NCBI RefSeq assembly: GCF_026127265.1
Contig: NZ_WWFG01000005.1
Location: forward strand, 124,001 to 188,000
Origin: Nostoc sp. KVJ3
GTDB taxonomy: Bacteria > Cyanobacteriota > Cyanobacteriia > Cyanobacteriales > Nostocaceae
Reading direction: 5' to 3'
DNA: 64,000 nucleotides
How positions within the stretch are numbered: the stretch's first letter is position 1; each line of letters opens with the position of its first letter. Both the position numbers and the translations under genes were made by a program. The notes below the pieces were generated by a model. That model ran no database searches, was not told the DNA's origin, and worked only from the letters and a program-made list of their open reading frames with translations. Positions 18,508 through 26,512 of the stretch are shown here, one piece after another.

Positions 18508-19815
18508 ATGAAACGTGCCAGATTAGAAGAATTCCGTCAAGCAGTCTACAAATATTTAGGCAGAGCACACGATGCAACTTTTGAGTTGACAGATGCCATA
18601 TTGCTAACTAGAAATGTTTATTGCCTAGCAGAATTGTCCCTATCGCCAGTATTTAGAAGGAAGTGGCCAAGTATCTATGAGGCACTACAAGATAGTAGGC
18701 CACAGCGACAGAAATTGATGCAGCTATATATCAAACAAATCCCCGCAGAGGGACGACCATTGTTAGCAGGAGATCACACAAACTGGTCACGCCCAGATGC
18801 CGTCAGGTTGCAAGAGCGAACTTATGAGCATAGTGGCACATCCATAGCAGGAAATAAACCGATTACCATTGGTCAAGGATATAGCACAATTGCCTGGATA
18901 CCTGAAAATGAGGGAAGTTGGGCATTACCATTAAGACATGAACGGATCACAAGTGCCGAAAGTCCTATTGGGAAAGCAATTTGGCAACTCAAACAGGTGT
19001 GTAAATATTTGCCTACCAGACCGATTTCAGTTTGGGATAGTGAATATGGTTGTGCGCCTTTTATCTTAAAAACTGCGAATATTCCAGCAGATATTCTCGT
19101 TCGGTTGCGTTCAAATCTGTGTTTATGGGGTGAACCAAAAGCTTATTCGGGAAAGGGGCGACCTAAAAAGCATGGTGATAAATTTAAACTGAATGAGCCC
19201 ACAACATGGAATGAAGCAACATCTGTATTAGAAATAAATGACCCAAAATTAGGACGTGTGCGTGTGAGCTTGTGGAAAGATTTACACTTCCGTCAGGCTG
19301 CTACACGTCCAATGTTAATCATCAGAGTTGAACGTCTGGACGCGCAAGGTAACATGAGAGTGTCCAAACCTTTGTGGTTGGCTTGGGTAGGAGAAGAAAT
19401 GCCACCCTTAGAAGAAGTTTGGTGTCTTTACTTGCGTCGCTTTACCATTGACCACTGGTATCGCTTTTTGAAGCAGCGTCTACATTGGACTGTACCAAAC
19501 TTTGGTACTCCTAAGCAAAGTGAACGGTGGAGTGACCTCATGCCTCTGATGACTTGGGAATTGTGGTTAGCCCGCGATATCGTTACTGACAATCCTTTAC
19601 CTTGGCAGAAGTCTCTAGATAAATTGACCCCTGGAAGAGTTGCTCAAGCTATAGGTGGAGTTTTTGCGGCCATTGGTACTCCCACCTCTGCACCCAAACC
19701 TCGCGGAAAGTCTCCCGGTTGGCAACAAGGAAAGAAGCGTCACCGTAAAAACCGATGTCCCATTGTTAAAAAAACAGTAGCACGACCACCTAAAGAACCA
19801 TCTGTTGCTGTTTAA
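18508..19815 (+). CDS. transposase, IS4-superfamily / IS701-like, 435 aa
   Basis: A full-length frame. Visible features are PLLAGDHTNWSRPDA (first Asp, about residue 90), RPISVWDSEYGCAPFI (second Asp region, about 175), and YLRRFTIDHWYRFLKQRLHWT (Tyr-His-Trp-Arg-Phe block near residue 315, resembling the Glu/YREK region). A basic tail follows. It is close to the fragment at 38170-39021 (shared LYLRRFT, RFLKQRL, ERWSDLMPL, TPGRVAQA). The start MKRARLEEFRQAVYKYLG fits the leader. The element appears intact. Confidence 0.85.
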   Translation: MKRARLEEFRQAVYKYLGRAHDATFELTDAILLTRNVYCLAELSLSPVFRRKWPSIYEALQDSRPQRQKLMQLYIKQIPAEGRPLLAGDHTNWSRPDAVRLQERTYEHSGTSIAGNKPITIGQGYSTIAWIPENEGSWALPLRHERITSAESPIGKAIWQLKQVCKYLPTRPISVWDSEYGCAPFILKTANIPADILVRLRSNLCLWGEPKAYSGKGRPKKHGDKFKLNEPTTWNEATSVLEINDPKLGRVRVSLWKDLHFRQAATRPMLIIRVERLDAQGNMRVSKPLWLAWVGEEMPPLEEVWCLYLRRFTIDHWYRFLKQRLHWTVPNFGTPKQSERWSDLMPLMTWELWLARDIVTDNPLPWQKSLDKLTPGRVAQAIGGVFAAIGTPTSAPKPRGKSPGWQQGKKRHRKNRCPIVKKTVARPPKEPSVAV

Positions 19816-20024
19816 TACCCAAGATTCTTCATACTTTTGCTAAGTCTCTGATTAACTCAGCCCTGCTGGGTCATTTTCCATTGCTTAGTCTAAACTCCAG
19901 TATCTATAATCTCTTCATTGCCCAAACCATCTTGTTTTGCCTGCACAATTGCAGTCAAAATCTGTTGTTTTTGAACTTCAATATTACCATTAGTGTTATT
20001 GTATGGTAATAACATCACTGATTT

Positions 20025-20864
20025 TTACCTCCTAGAAATTTCAAATTTTTGTAATTGCTGCTGATAGTAAATTCTCAACTGCGCTAAAGATTTTGGGTTT
20101 TGATTGTACGAGTTGCAAATAAGACTGGCCCATACCCTACCTACTTTACATACAGCAGTATCAAACTTTCCTGCTTCAACATCACTTAAGGCATTATTAC
20201 GACGAATATATTCAATTGCCATCTTGTCCTGAGAAGCTGGGCTAAAATCCTTTAAGTTTAACTTTGGCTGAAGGTCATACCAACTTTTATCCAACATTTG
20301 ATAAGCACCAGCCGCAGTTGAACAAATATTTTTGCCATTAATAGGAGCGCACTGTTTCTTTAACGGGTGTGTAGAAAAATTATTAAAAGTTCCGTTAAAT
20401 ACTAACTTGCGATAACTTTCTGTCTCACTAGTTCCTGTTTCTGCCCAACGAATTGTCGCTAAAAAAGCACTCAACCGTGGTGAATCAGGATGTGGTGAGT
20501 AAGAACTTGTACTAACTCTTCCTGTTAAACTATTTGACGACCCTGAAGAAACACCAGTACTTTGAGAAATTGAGAAATAAATACCCAAAGTAATTAAGGA
20601 AGTAGTTGACAGATGAATGGGTTTAAAACGGGATATAAATTGATGGCGAGGACTCAAAATAAACCCAACCAAACCACCAACAATAAACCCAAATTTCCAA
20701 CTATCAAGTGCCTTACCAAAACTACGTACCTGACAAACAGTATCCGCACCCTTTGATACCAATCCACATGGCAGTGAAGCTACTCCGTAAGAAAATGCAA
20801 CAGAGCAGGCTGCACCAACTACACCTGATATAAAAATCGGTACAATTTGCATTTCTTTTGCCAA
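20025..20864 (-). CDS. membrane-anchored lysozyme-like muramidase
   Basis: 279 residues. Hydrophobic segments at about residues 8-30, 57-70 and 88-100 anchor it in the inner membrane. The rest contains FLATIRWAETGTSETESYRKLVFNG and STAAGAYQMLDKSWYDL, followed by FSPASQDKMAIEYI, the layout of phage-type lysozyme/GH104-like muramidases with Glu in RWAETGT as the likely catalytic acid. Paired with the adjacent M23 peptidase it would locally open peptidoglycan, as conjugation and secretion systems require. It lies 10 bases before the FtsK-type gene and 15 after the M23 gene, so it is co-transcribed. Signs of a holin or phage lysis cassette are absent. Confidence 0.75.
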   Translation of the reverse strand: MAKEMQIVPIFISGVVGAACSVAFSYGVASLPCGLVSKGADTVCQVRSFGKALDSWKFGFIVGGLVGFILSPRHQFISRFKPIHLSTTSLITLGIYFSISQSTGVSSGSSNSLTGRVSTSSYSPHPDSPRLSAFLATIRWAETGTSETESYRKLVFNGTFNNFSTHPLKKQCAPINGKNICSTAAGAYQMLDKSWYDLQPKLNLKDFSPASQDKMAIEYIRRNNALSDVEAGKFDTAVCKVGRVWASLICNSYNQNPKSLAQLRIYYQQQLQKFEISRR

Positions 20865-20878
20865 TAGCTAAATAATCT

Positions 20879-21529
20879 TTAACGGGTTGCTAAATATTCG
20901 TGTAAATAAGGACGGGGGTTCTGTGTTACACCATTAACGCGAACTTCAAAATGCAAATGCGGCCCCGTCGAAAAGCCCGTACTACCTACTGCCGCAATCA
21001 TCTGTCCACGCACAACTTGTTGTCCCTGCTGTACATACAGCTGACTGGCATGACCGTACAGAGTAGATAAACTTCCCTGATGCTGAATAACAACTGCTTT
21101 GCCATAACCACCCTTGTCGCCTGCAAAAACCACTCGACCAGCATCAACTGCATAAATTGGTGTCCCCTTTACTGCACCAAAATCAATCCCCGCGTGAAAC
21201 TTGCGATCGCCTGTAATGGGGTGTGTTCGCCAACCAAACTCTGAGGTAACAGAAGTACCAGCAGCAGTTGGAAAGGCAATTCGACCGTTATTTAAAACCT
21301 GATTACTACGAATAGTTTTTGGTAATATTAGACCTTGGAGAGATTTAACTAACAGTTGAGATTCAATCCATCCAGAAACCTGGGGAATGACCATAGCTGC
21401 AATTAAAACTGAGGTTGCGATCGCATATCTCCAATTTCCACTCGAGCTGGTATCGGCTGTCTCATTCAAACTAGTTACAGTCGAATTACTAACCTCTTTG
21501 CCACCGTCAGTTTCAAAGATTATTCGCAT
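20879..21529 (-). CDS. membrane-anchored M23 metallopeptidase
   Basis: The start at 21529 (MRIIFETDGGKEV) is chosen because it lies 5 bases after the stop of the upstream gene with GAGG just before it; a longer frame to 21577 would overlap. One transmembrane helix (YAIATSVLIAAMVIPQVSGWI) precedes the LytM/M23 domain: SEFGWRTHPITGDRKFHAGIDFG (metal ligands H and D), VIQHQGSLSTLYGHAS and GPHLHFEVRVNG (HxH). All zinc ligands are present, so it is probably an active DD- or LD-endopeptidase cutting peptide cross-links, acting on the periplasmic side. Confidence 0.85.
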   Translation of the reverse strand: MRIIFETDGGKEVSNSTVTSLNETADTSSSGNWRYAIATSVLIAAMVIPQVSGWIESQLLVKSLQGLILPKTIRSNQVLNNGRIAFPTAAGTSVTSEFGWRTHPITGDRKFHAGIDFGAVKGTPIYAVDAGRVVFAGDKGGYGKAVVIQHQGSLSTLYGHASQLYVQQGQQVVRGQMIAAVGSTGFSTGPHLHFEVRVNGVTQNPRPYLHEYLATR

Positions 21530-21533
21530 TGCC

Positions 21534-21875
21534 TCAACGCCTTCTTGTATTGGCAGGTTGCTCCTGCCAACAACCAATCTTTGCAGTACTCAATAATTCC
21601 TCAAAGTCATTCCTAGCCACACGGCAATCAGGAGAATTTAGGCCATCCCCATATGTTGCAGGTTCCTTTACTTGAGGAGAATACCGTGTAGGAACAGGAG
21701 TAGAAGACATATTCACGCCAGGTGCAGCAGTGGGTACAACAGCCGACGATGAAAACTGAAGCTTTTGTACCAACGCCACAGCATTACGCCAGTTATAAAA
21801 CTGCAAATATCCCGGTTGCAAGATATCTGCAATCCATACCAGCAATACGAACCAAAAAATTGCTTTTACCCACAT
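21534..21875 (-). CDS. small single-pass membrane protein of the FtsK operon
   Basis: 113 residues. An N-terminal hydrophobic helix (MWVKAIFWFVLLVWIADIL) is followed by a Pro/Ser/Thr-rich stretch and a C-terminal region with two Cys (DCRVARNDFEELLSTAKIGCWQEQP). It could be periplasmic with a disulfide. It starts at the stop of the preceding gene (TAATG overlap), so the two are translationally coupled. No family recognised. Confidence 0.6.
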   Translation of the reverse strand: MWVKAIFWFVLLVWIADILQPGYLQFYNWRNAVALVQKLQFSSSAVVPTAAPGVNMSSTPVPTRYSPQVKEPATYGDGLNSPDCRVARNDFEELLSTAKIGCWQEQPANTRRR

Positions 21876-22366
21876 TATTCCAATTGCTTAACCACAGGCA
21901 GGGCAAAAGAGGGAACTTCCTTGGGTACAACTTCAATCTTCTTCCCAGACGCATACCCCGGCCCGGTATAACTGCCATTTAGGAAAAAATTCAACAGCAT
22001 TATTAACAACCACACTCCCACACCAGCTACACCCACAGGAGATTTAATTACATCTGATAAAAAATATACTGGATACCAGCCAAATCTCCAGGGGTTTTGC
22101 GGATGCAGCCGATGTGCTTTCCAAATCTCGATGTAAGGAATTTCTATTTGAGGAACTCTCGACTTATAAGCAGTAGGTGCATTAATATATCTAACTTCTA
22201 CTGGCTGAGTATCATAAGTAGTCATAGGAGAAACGTTAGGTTGCTGATTTACTATTCCTCCTTGTTGCTGTACCTGCTGCAACATGTTTTGCAAGCGGTT
22301 TGCAGGCACAATTGCTCCACCTTCAGAATAATCAACATCAAAGTTGCGGCGCTGATTTCTGCTCAT
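21875..22366 (-). CDS. single-pass membrane protein of the FtsK operon
   Basis: 163 residues. A Gln-rich, probably cytoplasmic N-terminus (RLQNMLQQVQQQGGIVNQQ) is followed by IEIWKAHRLHPQNPWRFGWYPVYFLSDVIKSPVGVAGVGVWLLIMLLNFFLNG, with one strong transmembrane segment near residues 112-128, and a short tail. The family is not recognised. Its place between other bitopic proteins suggests a structural part of an envelope complex. Confidence 0.6.
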   Translation of the reverse strand: MSRNQRRNFDVDYSEGGAIVPANRLQNMLQQVQQQGGIVNQQPNVSPMTTYDTQPVEVRYINAPTAYKSRVPQIEIPYIEIWKAHRLHPQNPWRFGWYPVYFLSDVIKSPVGVAGVGVWLLIMLLNFFLNGSYTGPGYASGKKIEVVPKEVPSFALPVVKQLE

Positions 22367-22388
22367 AATATGACCTCAAATTAAGTAA

Positions 22389-22958
22389 CTAGCTGGCAGG
22401 TTTATCATTTACCTGGGAGTTAGTATCTTCCCAGAAATCTTCATCCTGAAGTTGGGCGTAAAACTCCTCTGGAGATAATATTCCAGATTGATTTTGCACT
22501 CCATCTTCAACAAATTGACTACTATGCACTCGCCCTAACCCAGAAACACTAGAACGAGGAGAAAATTGGACTACATTCTTAGCAGAGAACTCGCTATTTA
22601 ATCTCATCCTAGAAGAAGGTGATACCGGGGGGATTAAAGAAGGCTGAATATCAGTATCAGAAACACCAACATGAAGTTGTCGATTGCCAGGATTAGGCAA
22701 GTTATCAGACACTTCATCTGTTTCTTCAACTGCATTGTTATAGTCAGAAATTCCCCAGCCCAAAAAACAAGCAAATCCAGCCAGAAATATAACTGCACTC
22801 ATCCAATGCACTCCTGAATTGGGAGATGGCATCATCTCAACTGTCGTGCGAGTTGAACCTTCAAGGGTAGTACGAATAGGGGTACGTTTGACTGCCGCTA
22901 CAACATTGAGCGAACATAAAGCTATGCAAATTATCGCAGCAGCAAACTTGACATACAT
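22389..22958 (-). CDS. secreted/bitopic protein of the FtsK operon with acidic C-terminus
   Basis: 189 residues. A signal-like N-terminus (KFAAAIICIALCSLNVVAA) is followed by a second hydrophobic helix (WMSAVIFLAGFACFLGWGI, about residues 52-70) and a long Ser/Pro-rich polar tail ending in an acidic segment (EEFYAQLQDEDFWEDTNSQ). The tail is probably cytoplasmic and could contact other components. It begins 4 bases after the stop of the upstream gene. No known family. Confidence 0.6.
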   Translation of the reverse strand: MYVKFAAAIICIALCSLNVVAAVKRTPIRTTLEGSTRTTVEMMPSPNSGVHWMSAVIFLAGFACFLGWGISDYNNAVEETDEVSDNLPNPGNRQLHVGVSDTDIQPSLIPPVSPSSRMRLNSEFSAKNVVQFSPRSSVSGLGRVHSSQFVEDGVQNQSGILSPEEFYAQLQDEDFWEDTNSQVNDKPAS

Positions 22959-22962
22959 GACA

Positions 22963-23805
22963 TCACCCCCTCGATTTATTAACAGGCTGTTTATTAGGAA
23001 CTGGCTGAGGTAATTGCTTCTTCATTTGTTGGATATACATCCGCCTTTGCTCCTCCCGTTGGTGTATTCTCTCGCGGATGTCTGCCACCTGTGCCATCTG
23101 CTCTACTGGGTCTAAATACCCCCGCGCCCGTAACAGCTGCGCCTGTGCAAGAGAGTATGGTTCTTGAGCATTCTTAATCTGAATTAGCATTTGATTCAGA
23201 TCAACCGATGGTTGAGATTCCAAGTTTTGAGCGTAATCAATTGCCTCTAATTTACCCAAAATCAAAACAGCAGCCGCCCCAGTTGGTATCTTCTCCTCAA
23301 CTTTCGTACCATCGGTTTTGCGGTACCCCCAGTAAAAAGTATTATTTCCAGAAGCCGCTTCTAGTAAAACATCCAGCGAGTTGAATTTAACTATCTCCAG
23401 TGCCGGCATATAGTGAAGGCGGTAAAACCCAGATTTATCATTAGCCTGCATCCTGGATATTTCACTCCGTAATTGCTGTCCCCACAATGCCGCCGCCAAC
23501 TGTCGCCAGCCTGTAAGAGTAGGCGCACCCTCGACTGAGGAGTAACTGGACAAATGGTCTATATTGTAGTCAGTACGGGAAAGCTTTTCTAAGTACACTT
23601 CCCGAATTTGGGAAACTTGCGCTTTTACCTGCTGTACCTCCGATATTTGATTACCTGGAACCTGTTGCTTCCATCCAACCATCAATGCAACCGCCCCTAT
23701 AACAGACAGCGCACTAACAGTTGAACAAACCGTCCACAGGGTAACATTTACCTTTTTCTTTCTGCGACTTGGCTGTTTATTTCGCACAGGTGTAGGAGTA
23801 AACAT
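22963..23805 (-). CDS. bitopic protein with periplasmic domain, FtsK operon
   Basis: 280 residues. A basic cytoplasmic start (RNKQPSRRKKK) and one transmembrane helix (LWTVCSTVSALSVIGAVALMVGW, about residues 23-45) precede a helical periplasmic region (VQQVKAQVSQIREVYLEKL) and a globular domain, then a charged Gln/Pro-rich tail. The layout of short cytoplasmic arm, one helix and periplasmic domain is like VirB8/VirB10-type scaffold proteins, but no sequence similarity to them is claimed. Confidence 0.6.
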   Translation of the reverse strand: MFTPTPVRNKQPSRRKKKVNVTLWTVCSTVSALSVIGAVALMVGWKQQVPGNQISEVQQVKAQVSQIREVYLEKLSRTDYNIDHLSSYSSVEGAPTLTGWRQLAAALWGQQLRSEISRMQANDKSGFYRLHYMPALEIVKFNSLDVLLEAASGNNTFYWGYRKTDGTKVEEKIPTGAAAVLILGKLEAIDYAQNLESQPSVDLNQMLIQIKNAQEPYSLAQAQLLRARGYLDPVEQMAQVADIRERIHQREEQRRMYIQQMKKQLPQPVPNKQPVNKSRG

Positions 23806-23815
23806 AATTTACCCC

Positions 23816-24034
23816 TCATGTATTATCAACAACCAACTGCAACTGAGGGCGCTTGTTTAACTCGCGCGCGATCGCAATTCCCGCACCACCCACAACTATC
23901 CCGGTTAGTAGCAACAGAGGATGCAAGGCAAGGGTCGCCCCCACTCCCAATAATTGTCCCACCATCCCAGAAACACCCAGGTTCATCAATAAACCGCCTG
24001 CTGTGTTAACCAAAAAGTCAAATGCTGCACTCAT
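23816..24034 (-). CDS. small two-helix membrane protein, pilin-like size
   Basis: 72 residues from ATG at 24034, chosen because GGGAGCAGG precedes it and a longer frame would overlap the upstream gene. Two hydrophobic, Gly-rich segments (AGGLLMNLGVSGMVGQLLGVGATL and PLLLLTGIVVGGAGIAIA) are joined by a short loop. The size and layout resemble VirB2/TrbC-type pilins or holins, without recognisable sequence similarity. It is followed closely by the bitopic protein gene. Confidence 0.5.
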   Translation of the reverse strand: MSAAFDFLVNTAGGLLMNLGVSGMVGQLLGVGATLALHPLLLLTGIVVGGAGIAIARELNKRPQLQLVVDNT

Positions 24035-24093
24035 ACCTGCTCCCTGGCAATATGCGACTAAATTGAGTAATGTCCTTAATTTTGAAAAGTTGA

Positions 24094-24354
24094 TTAGGTT
24101 TTTTGTTCGTCCCTGGTAAACCAAATTATTACTAGTGCCAGAATCAAACCAACTAATTCACCTATACCCACACCAATCAAAATTGGCTGAATACTCGGAA
24201 TTTCTTGTCTCTCTTGAGTTGGGGGGACTGCTACCCACGTCCCAATCACAGTCCCAGCTACTACCGAAAGTAAATTTATACCAACTGCCTGGGTAGATGT
24301 CTTTCTCAAGTTGAGTAAACTCTCATCCCGTATTTGATAGCAGATGGGTAGCAT
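24094..24354 (-). CDS. small two-helix membrane protein, FtsK operon
   Basis: 86 residues with two predicted membrane helices (AVGINLLSVVAGTVIGTWVAV and PILIGVGIGELVGLILALVIIWF), and a charged C-terminus. It begins 9 bases after the stop of the preceding gene. The family is unknown. Confidence 0.55.
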   Translation of the reverse strand: MLPICYQIRDESLLNLRKTSTQAVGINLLSVVAGTVIGTWVAVPPTQERQEIPSIQPILIGVGIGELVGLILALVIIWFTRDEQKT

Positions 24355-24362
24355 TTGAGCTA

Positions 24363-24992
24363 CTATTTCTTCGGAGATTGCCCGGTTTTCGGCTGCGAGG
24401 ACTTCAACTGTCTCGGCTGCGGTGTCGATGTACCGACTAACAGTGGATGAGTCTCTTCCCCCCAGTTCACTTTGCCGAAAAAATCGTTATCGATGCGCGA
24501 GTTAATTCGCTCTTGCGCTTCATCGTAACCAGCAGGAACGGAAGTATTACCTTCACCAAGTAAACTGCTGCCATGAAAAACAAATTCTTCTAGAGCAAGT
24601 GTCGAAGATTCAAGCACCACCTTATGGCGTAATTCCCCTAACTGAATACCCCTATCTGCATCTCGGTAAAGTATTCCTACAAAGCTGTCGGGTGAAGCTT
24701 GTTCTGGGTCTATGCCAAATCGCTGTTTGATGTACTCGCGCTTGTCGAACTTATGTTCGCCTACTTCTGATTTGCGATCGCGCATTGCAATCAAGTGCTG
24801 GGCAGCTTCTTCAAGGGACATACCTTCACCAGAGGCTATCTCTTTGAGTTGAACTAGCTGCTGCTCAACAGTTTCATCAAGCGTATCATTTGGCTGCAAA
24901 GCTAAATCTAACAACCGACAGCAGGTACGTACTACATCAGGCGACACCTGCAAAGTCTCTGCCACTTTGTTGATATGCTTCATTTCGCTCAA
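24363..24992 (-). CDS. HTH-like cytoplasmic protein, second gene of the FtsK operon
   Basis: 209 residues (ATG at 24983 is an alternative start). The N-terminus INKVAETLQVSPDVVRTCCRLLDLAL looks like a helix-turn-helix. LEEAAQHLIAMRDRKSE and a middle part YIKQRFGIDPEQASPDSFVGILYRDADRGIQLGELRHKVVLESS follow, then a disordered Pro/Gln/Ser tail. There is no membrane segment. It overlaps the upstream HTH gene by about 50 bases, indicating coupling. It may act as a DNA-processing accessory or regulator; no family recognised. Confidence 0.55.
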   Translation of the reverse strand: MSEMKHINKVAETLQVSPDVVRTCCRLLDLALQPNDTLDETVEQQLVQLKEIASGEGMSLEEAAQHLIAMRDRKSEVGEHKFDKREYIKQRFGIDPEQASPDSFVGILYRDADRGIQLGELRHKVVLESSTLALEEFVFHGSSLLGEGNTSVPAGYDEAQERINSRIDNDFFGKVNWGEETHPLLVGTSTPQPRQLKSSQPKTGQSPKK

Positions 24993-25338
24993 TTCTCCTA
25001 ATTACTGCTTGCACAATTGGGTTATTTTTTTCTTCATCAGATATATGCTTAGTCAAAAAGTCATAAAGGCTTACGTCATTGACTTTTTGCAAATAAGCAT
25101 CTAAGCCACCAGCAGGAATCACCTGCTGTAAATATTCCTCACAAGTCAACCGCCGAATCTTGATAGCAACGTAGAAAACATCCGCAATCTCGACTGTTGT
25201 TGCATCAAAATATCCTCCCCGCTTTCGGGGTTTGACTATACCGGCATAGGGATACCACCTCTGTAAAGCAGCAATAGAAATCCCATATCTTTCGGCAAGT
25301 GTTTTCTGGGTGTAGATAACGTTCTCACATATCATCAA
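24937..25338 (-). CDS. MerR-like HTH protein, first gene of the FtsK operon
   Basis: 133 residues. YTQKTLAERYGISIAALQRWYPYAGIVKPRKRGGYFDATTVEIADVFYVAIKIRRLTCEEYL reads as a winged HTH like the MerR N-terminus (HTH, wing with Arg-Gly-Gly-Tyr-Phe, then a helix). No effector domain with Cys ligands follows. As the first gene of the minus-strand operon it may be an autoregulator or a DNA-recognition subunit for the translocase. Confidence 0.6.
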   Translation of the reverse strand: MMICENVIYTQKTLAERYGISIAALQRWYPYAGIVKPRKRGGYFDATTVEIADVFYVAIKIRRLTCEEYLQQVIPAGGLDAYLQKVNDVSLYDFLTKHISDEEKNNPIVQAVIRRIERNEAYQQSGRDFAGVA

Positions 25339-25693
25339 ACTCTATTCCAACTGAAAGACTTCATCAATTGAAAGCGAATTAAACTAGCACCTTGCAAAAC
25401 TGTTTGTAGATTAAAAAATAATTTACAAATCATGTCAGTTTAGTACAGGTATAGCTCAACTCAAATAAAACTCAATTTCAGTTCATGTCCTAATAAACTG
25501 CACAATAGCCAAGTTACATACTGCCTATTGATAATGCAAGCACGTTTGTATATATGAGTAAAAAAATAGAAAAATAACTCTTTTGGTAAGAAACTGCTCT
25601 AACAGAAATATATAACGTGATGTGCTACTTAATAGTCTGTGACAAGTTCATTGAACTTTTACCCATTTATCTTGCCGTATCGTGTTATGAAAA
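25339..25693. promoter_or_regulatory. AT-rich upstream region of the FtsK operon
   Basis: No ORF. It precedes the minus-strand operon and should hold its promoter, but no -10/-35 pair or palindrome stands out. It is bounded on the right by an ISKra4-type IS end. Confidence 0.3.
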
Positions 25694-25907
25694 GGGAGCA
25701 TCCACTTTTGGAAGATATACAAAATCTGGGAGAATATAAGAACAGATAAAATAGTGTGCATACCTAACTATGAGCCAGGATAAACAGGAACGGATCAAAG
25801 CCTGCTTAAAAGAATTGGCAACACTGTTGTATGAAGAAGTAAACAAAAGTAAGCTGACAGACCTTGAAGGCATAGAAAAAATGAAAATACTTGACTTCAC
25901 AATCTGA
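25694..25907 (+). mobile_element. 5' remnant of an ISKra4-type element
   Basis: Starts with GGGAGCATCC, similar to the terminal GGGAGCAATG of the IS at 2891. It contains a 45-codon ORF (25770-25907) MSQDKQERIKACLKELATLLYEEVNKSKLTDLEGIEKMK, which resembles the N-terminus of cyanobacterial ISKra4 transposases and then breaks off. The rest of the element is missing. Confidence 0.55.
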
Positions 25908-25919
25908 TGACTGCAAAGC

Positions 25920-26507
25920 TTATTCTTCTTGAGAAATAGCCTGCTGCTGTTTCTTTACCGCGCGCGCTATCAGAGGAGCTTTTTTTTCTAATCCTTGTAG
26001 AGTCAAATCCCCATCCAAATAAAGTTGATACCATTGTTGACGCTGGCGCAAGACTCTTTCATCATCCCGTAACCGCAACCGTTCCAAAGTAAATTCTGCC
26101 TTTTGACGTTGTTGTGGAGGAACTTTATCTGTTAATACTAATTGTAGGGAAGGAAGTAAAATTTCAAACCAATCTTCTCCCAAATCCAAAGGGTCAAGTA
26201 CTTGGTCGTCAAGTGTACCTTTACTACTGTTTATCCAGGCAGAAGCAAAGCGTAAATTGCTCCATTCATAAGCTAAATTGCGATAATTTTCACGGCTGCG
26301 ATAATGATCTACTGTACCAACTGGTTCATACATAACGCTATAGCCACACAGATTACTAAATCCATCAGCTAAATAACTTTTGAAAGGCGACCAATAATCT
26401 CTGGTTCCTTTTTTGGGACCTGAGTTTTTTGCCAACCAAGCATTTCCCGGTTGTCGCACTTTTTTATCAAAATCAGGTGGTTCTGGAGGAGGATTAAATG
26501 GCATCAT
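25920..26507 (-). CDS. ptuB: HNH-like nuclease, Septu PtuB-like
   Basis: 195 residues with RDYWSPFKSYLADGFSNLCGYSVMYEPVGTVDHYRSRENYRNLAYEWSNLRFASAWINSSKG. The VDHYRS...LAYEWSNLRFA..WINSSKG layout matches the HNH/PtuB domain (Asp-His, then Asn-Leu-Arg), although the usual Cys-Cys zinc pair is not evident. In Septu, PtuB is the nuclease partner of an ATPase; that ATPase is the next upstream gene but one on the same strand (26961-28220). Its start lies 6 bases beside a repeat arm and lacks a clear ribosome-binding site, so the repeat may have displaced the native one. Confidence 0.6.
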   Translation of the reverse strand: MMPFNPPPEPPDFDKKVRQPGNAWLAKNSGPKKGTRDYWSPFKSYLADGFSNLCGYSVMYEPVGTVDHYRSRENYRNLAYEWSNLRFASAWINSSKGTLDDQVLDPLDLGEDWFEILLPSLQLVLTDKVPPQQRQKAEFTLERLRLRDDERVLRQRQQWYQLYLDGDLTLQGLEKKAPLIARAVKKQQQAISQEE

Positions 26508-26512
26508 TGTAA

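Larger units (their letters stand above)
18195..19900 (+). mobile_element. IS inserted in the FtsK-type gene (IS701-like), TSD TATCTA
   Basis: Perfect terminal repeats CTGGAGTTTAGACTAA (18195) and its inverse ending at 19900. The 6-bp target duplication TATCTA is at 18189-18194 and 19901-19906. The 1706-bp element carries one transposase gene and, in its 5' leader, a large perfect hairpin at 18351. A truncated relative of its transposase lies at 38170-39021. Confidence 0.9.
16612..20015 (-). pseudogene. FtsK/SpoIIIE-type DNA translocase, IS-interrupted and 3'-truncated
   Basis: The start at 20015 is preceded by AGGAGGT. The first codons (MLLPYNNTNGNIEVQKQQ) run into an IS (18195-19900). Removing the IS and one TATCTA copy restores one frame (47 codons, then 18162 onward), giving 564 visible residues. 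The motor domain has Walker A GGGRTRGGKS (about residue 360), LALSDVKRVTFGKFDGLPHL, Walker B VICLIDECFDLL and GGAGIHVLLYTQRPDKNVIDPLIRSNFP, all FtsK-like. It is cut after IILGDDK by the 519-bp element, losing the C-terminus. As last gene of the operon it would be the DNA pump or coupling protein. Confidence 0.85.

Noticed and set aside
20025..21529. Prophage lysis cassette (endolysin plus peptidase)
   Set aside because: Both enzymes are membrane-anchored, lie in one operon with an FtsK-type pump and bitopic proteins, and no capsid, tail or terminase gene is present.
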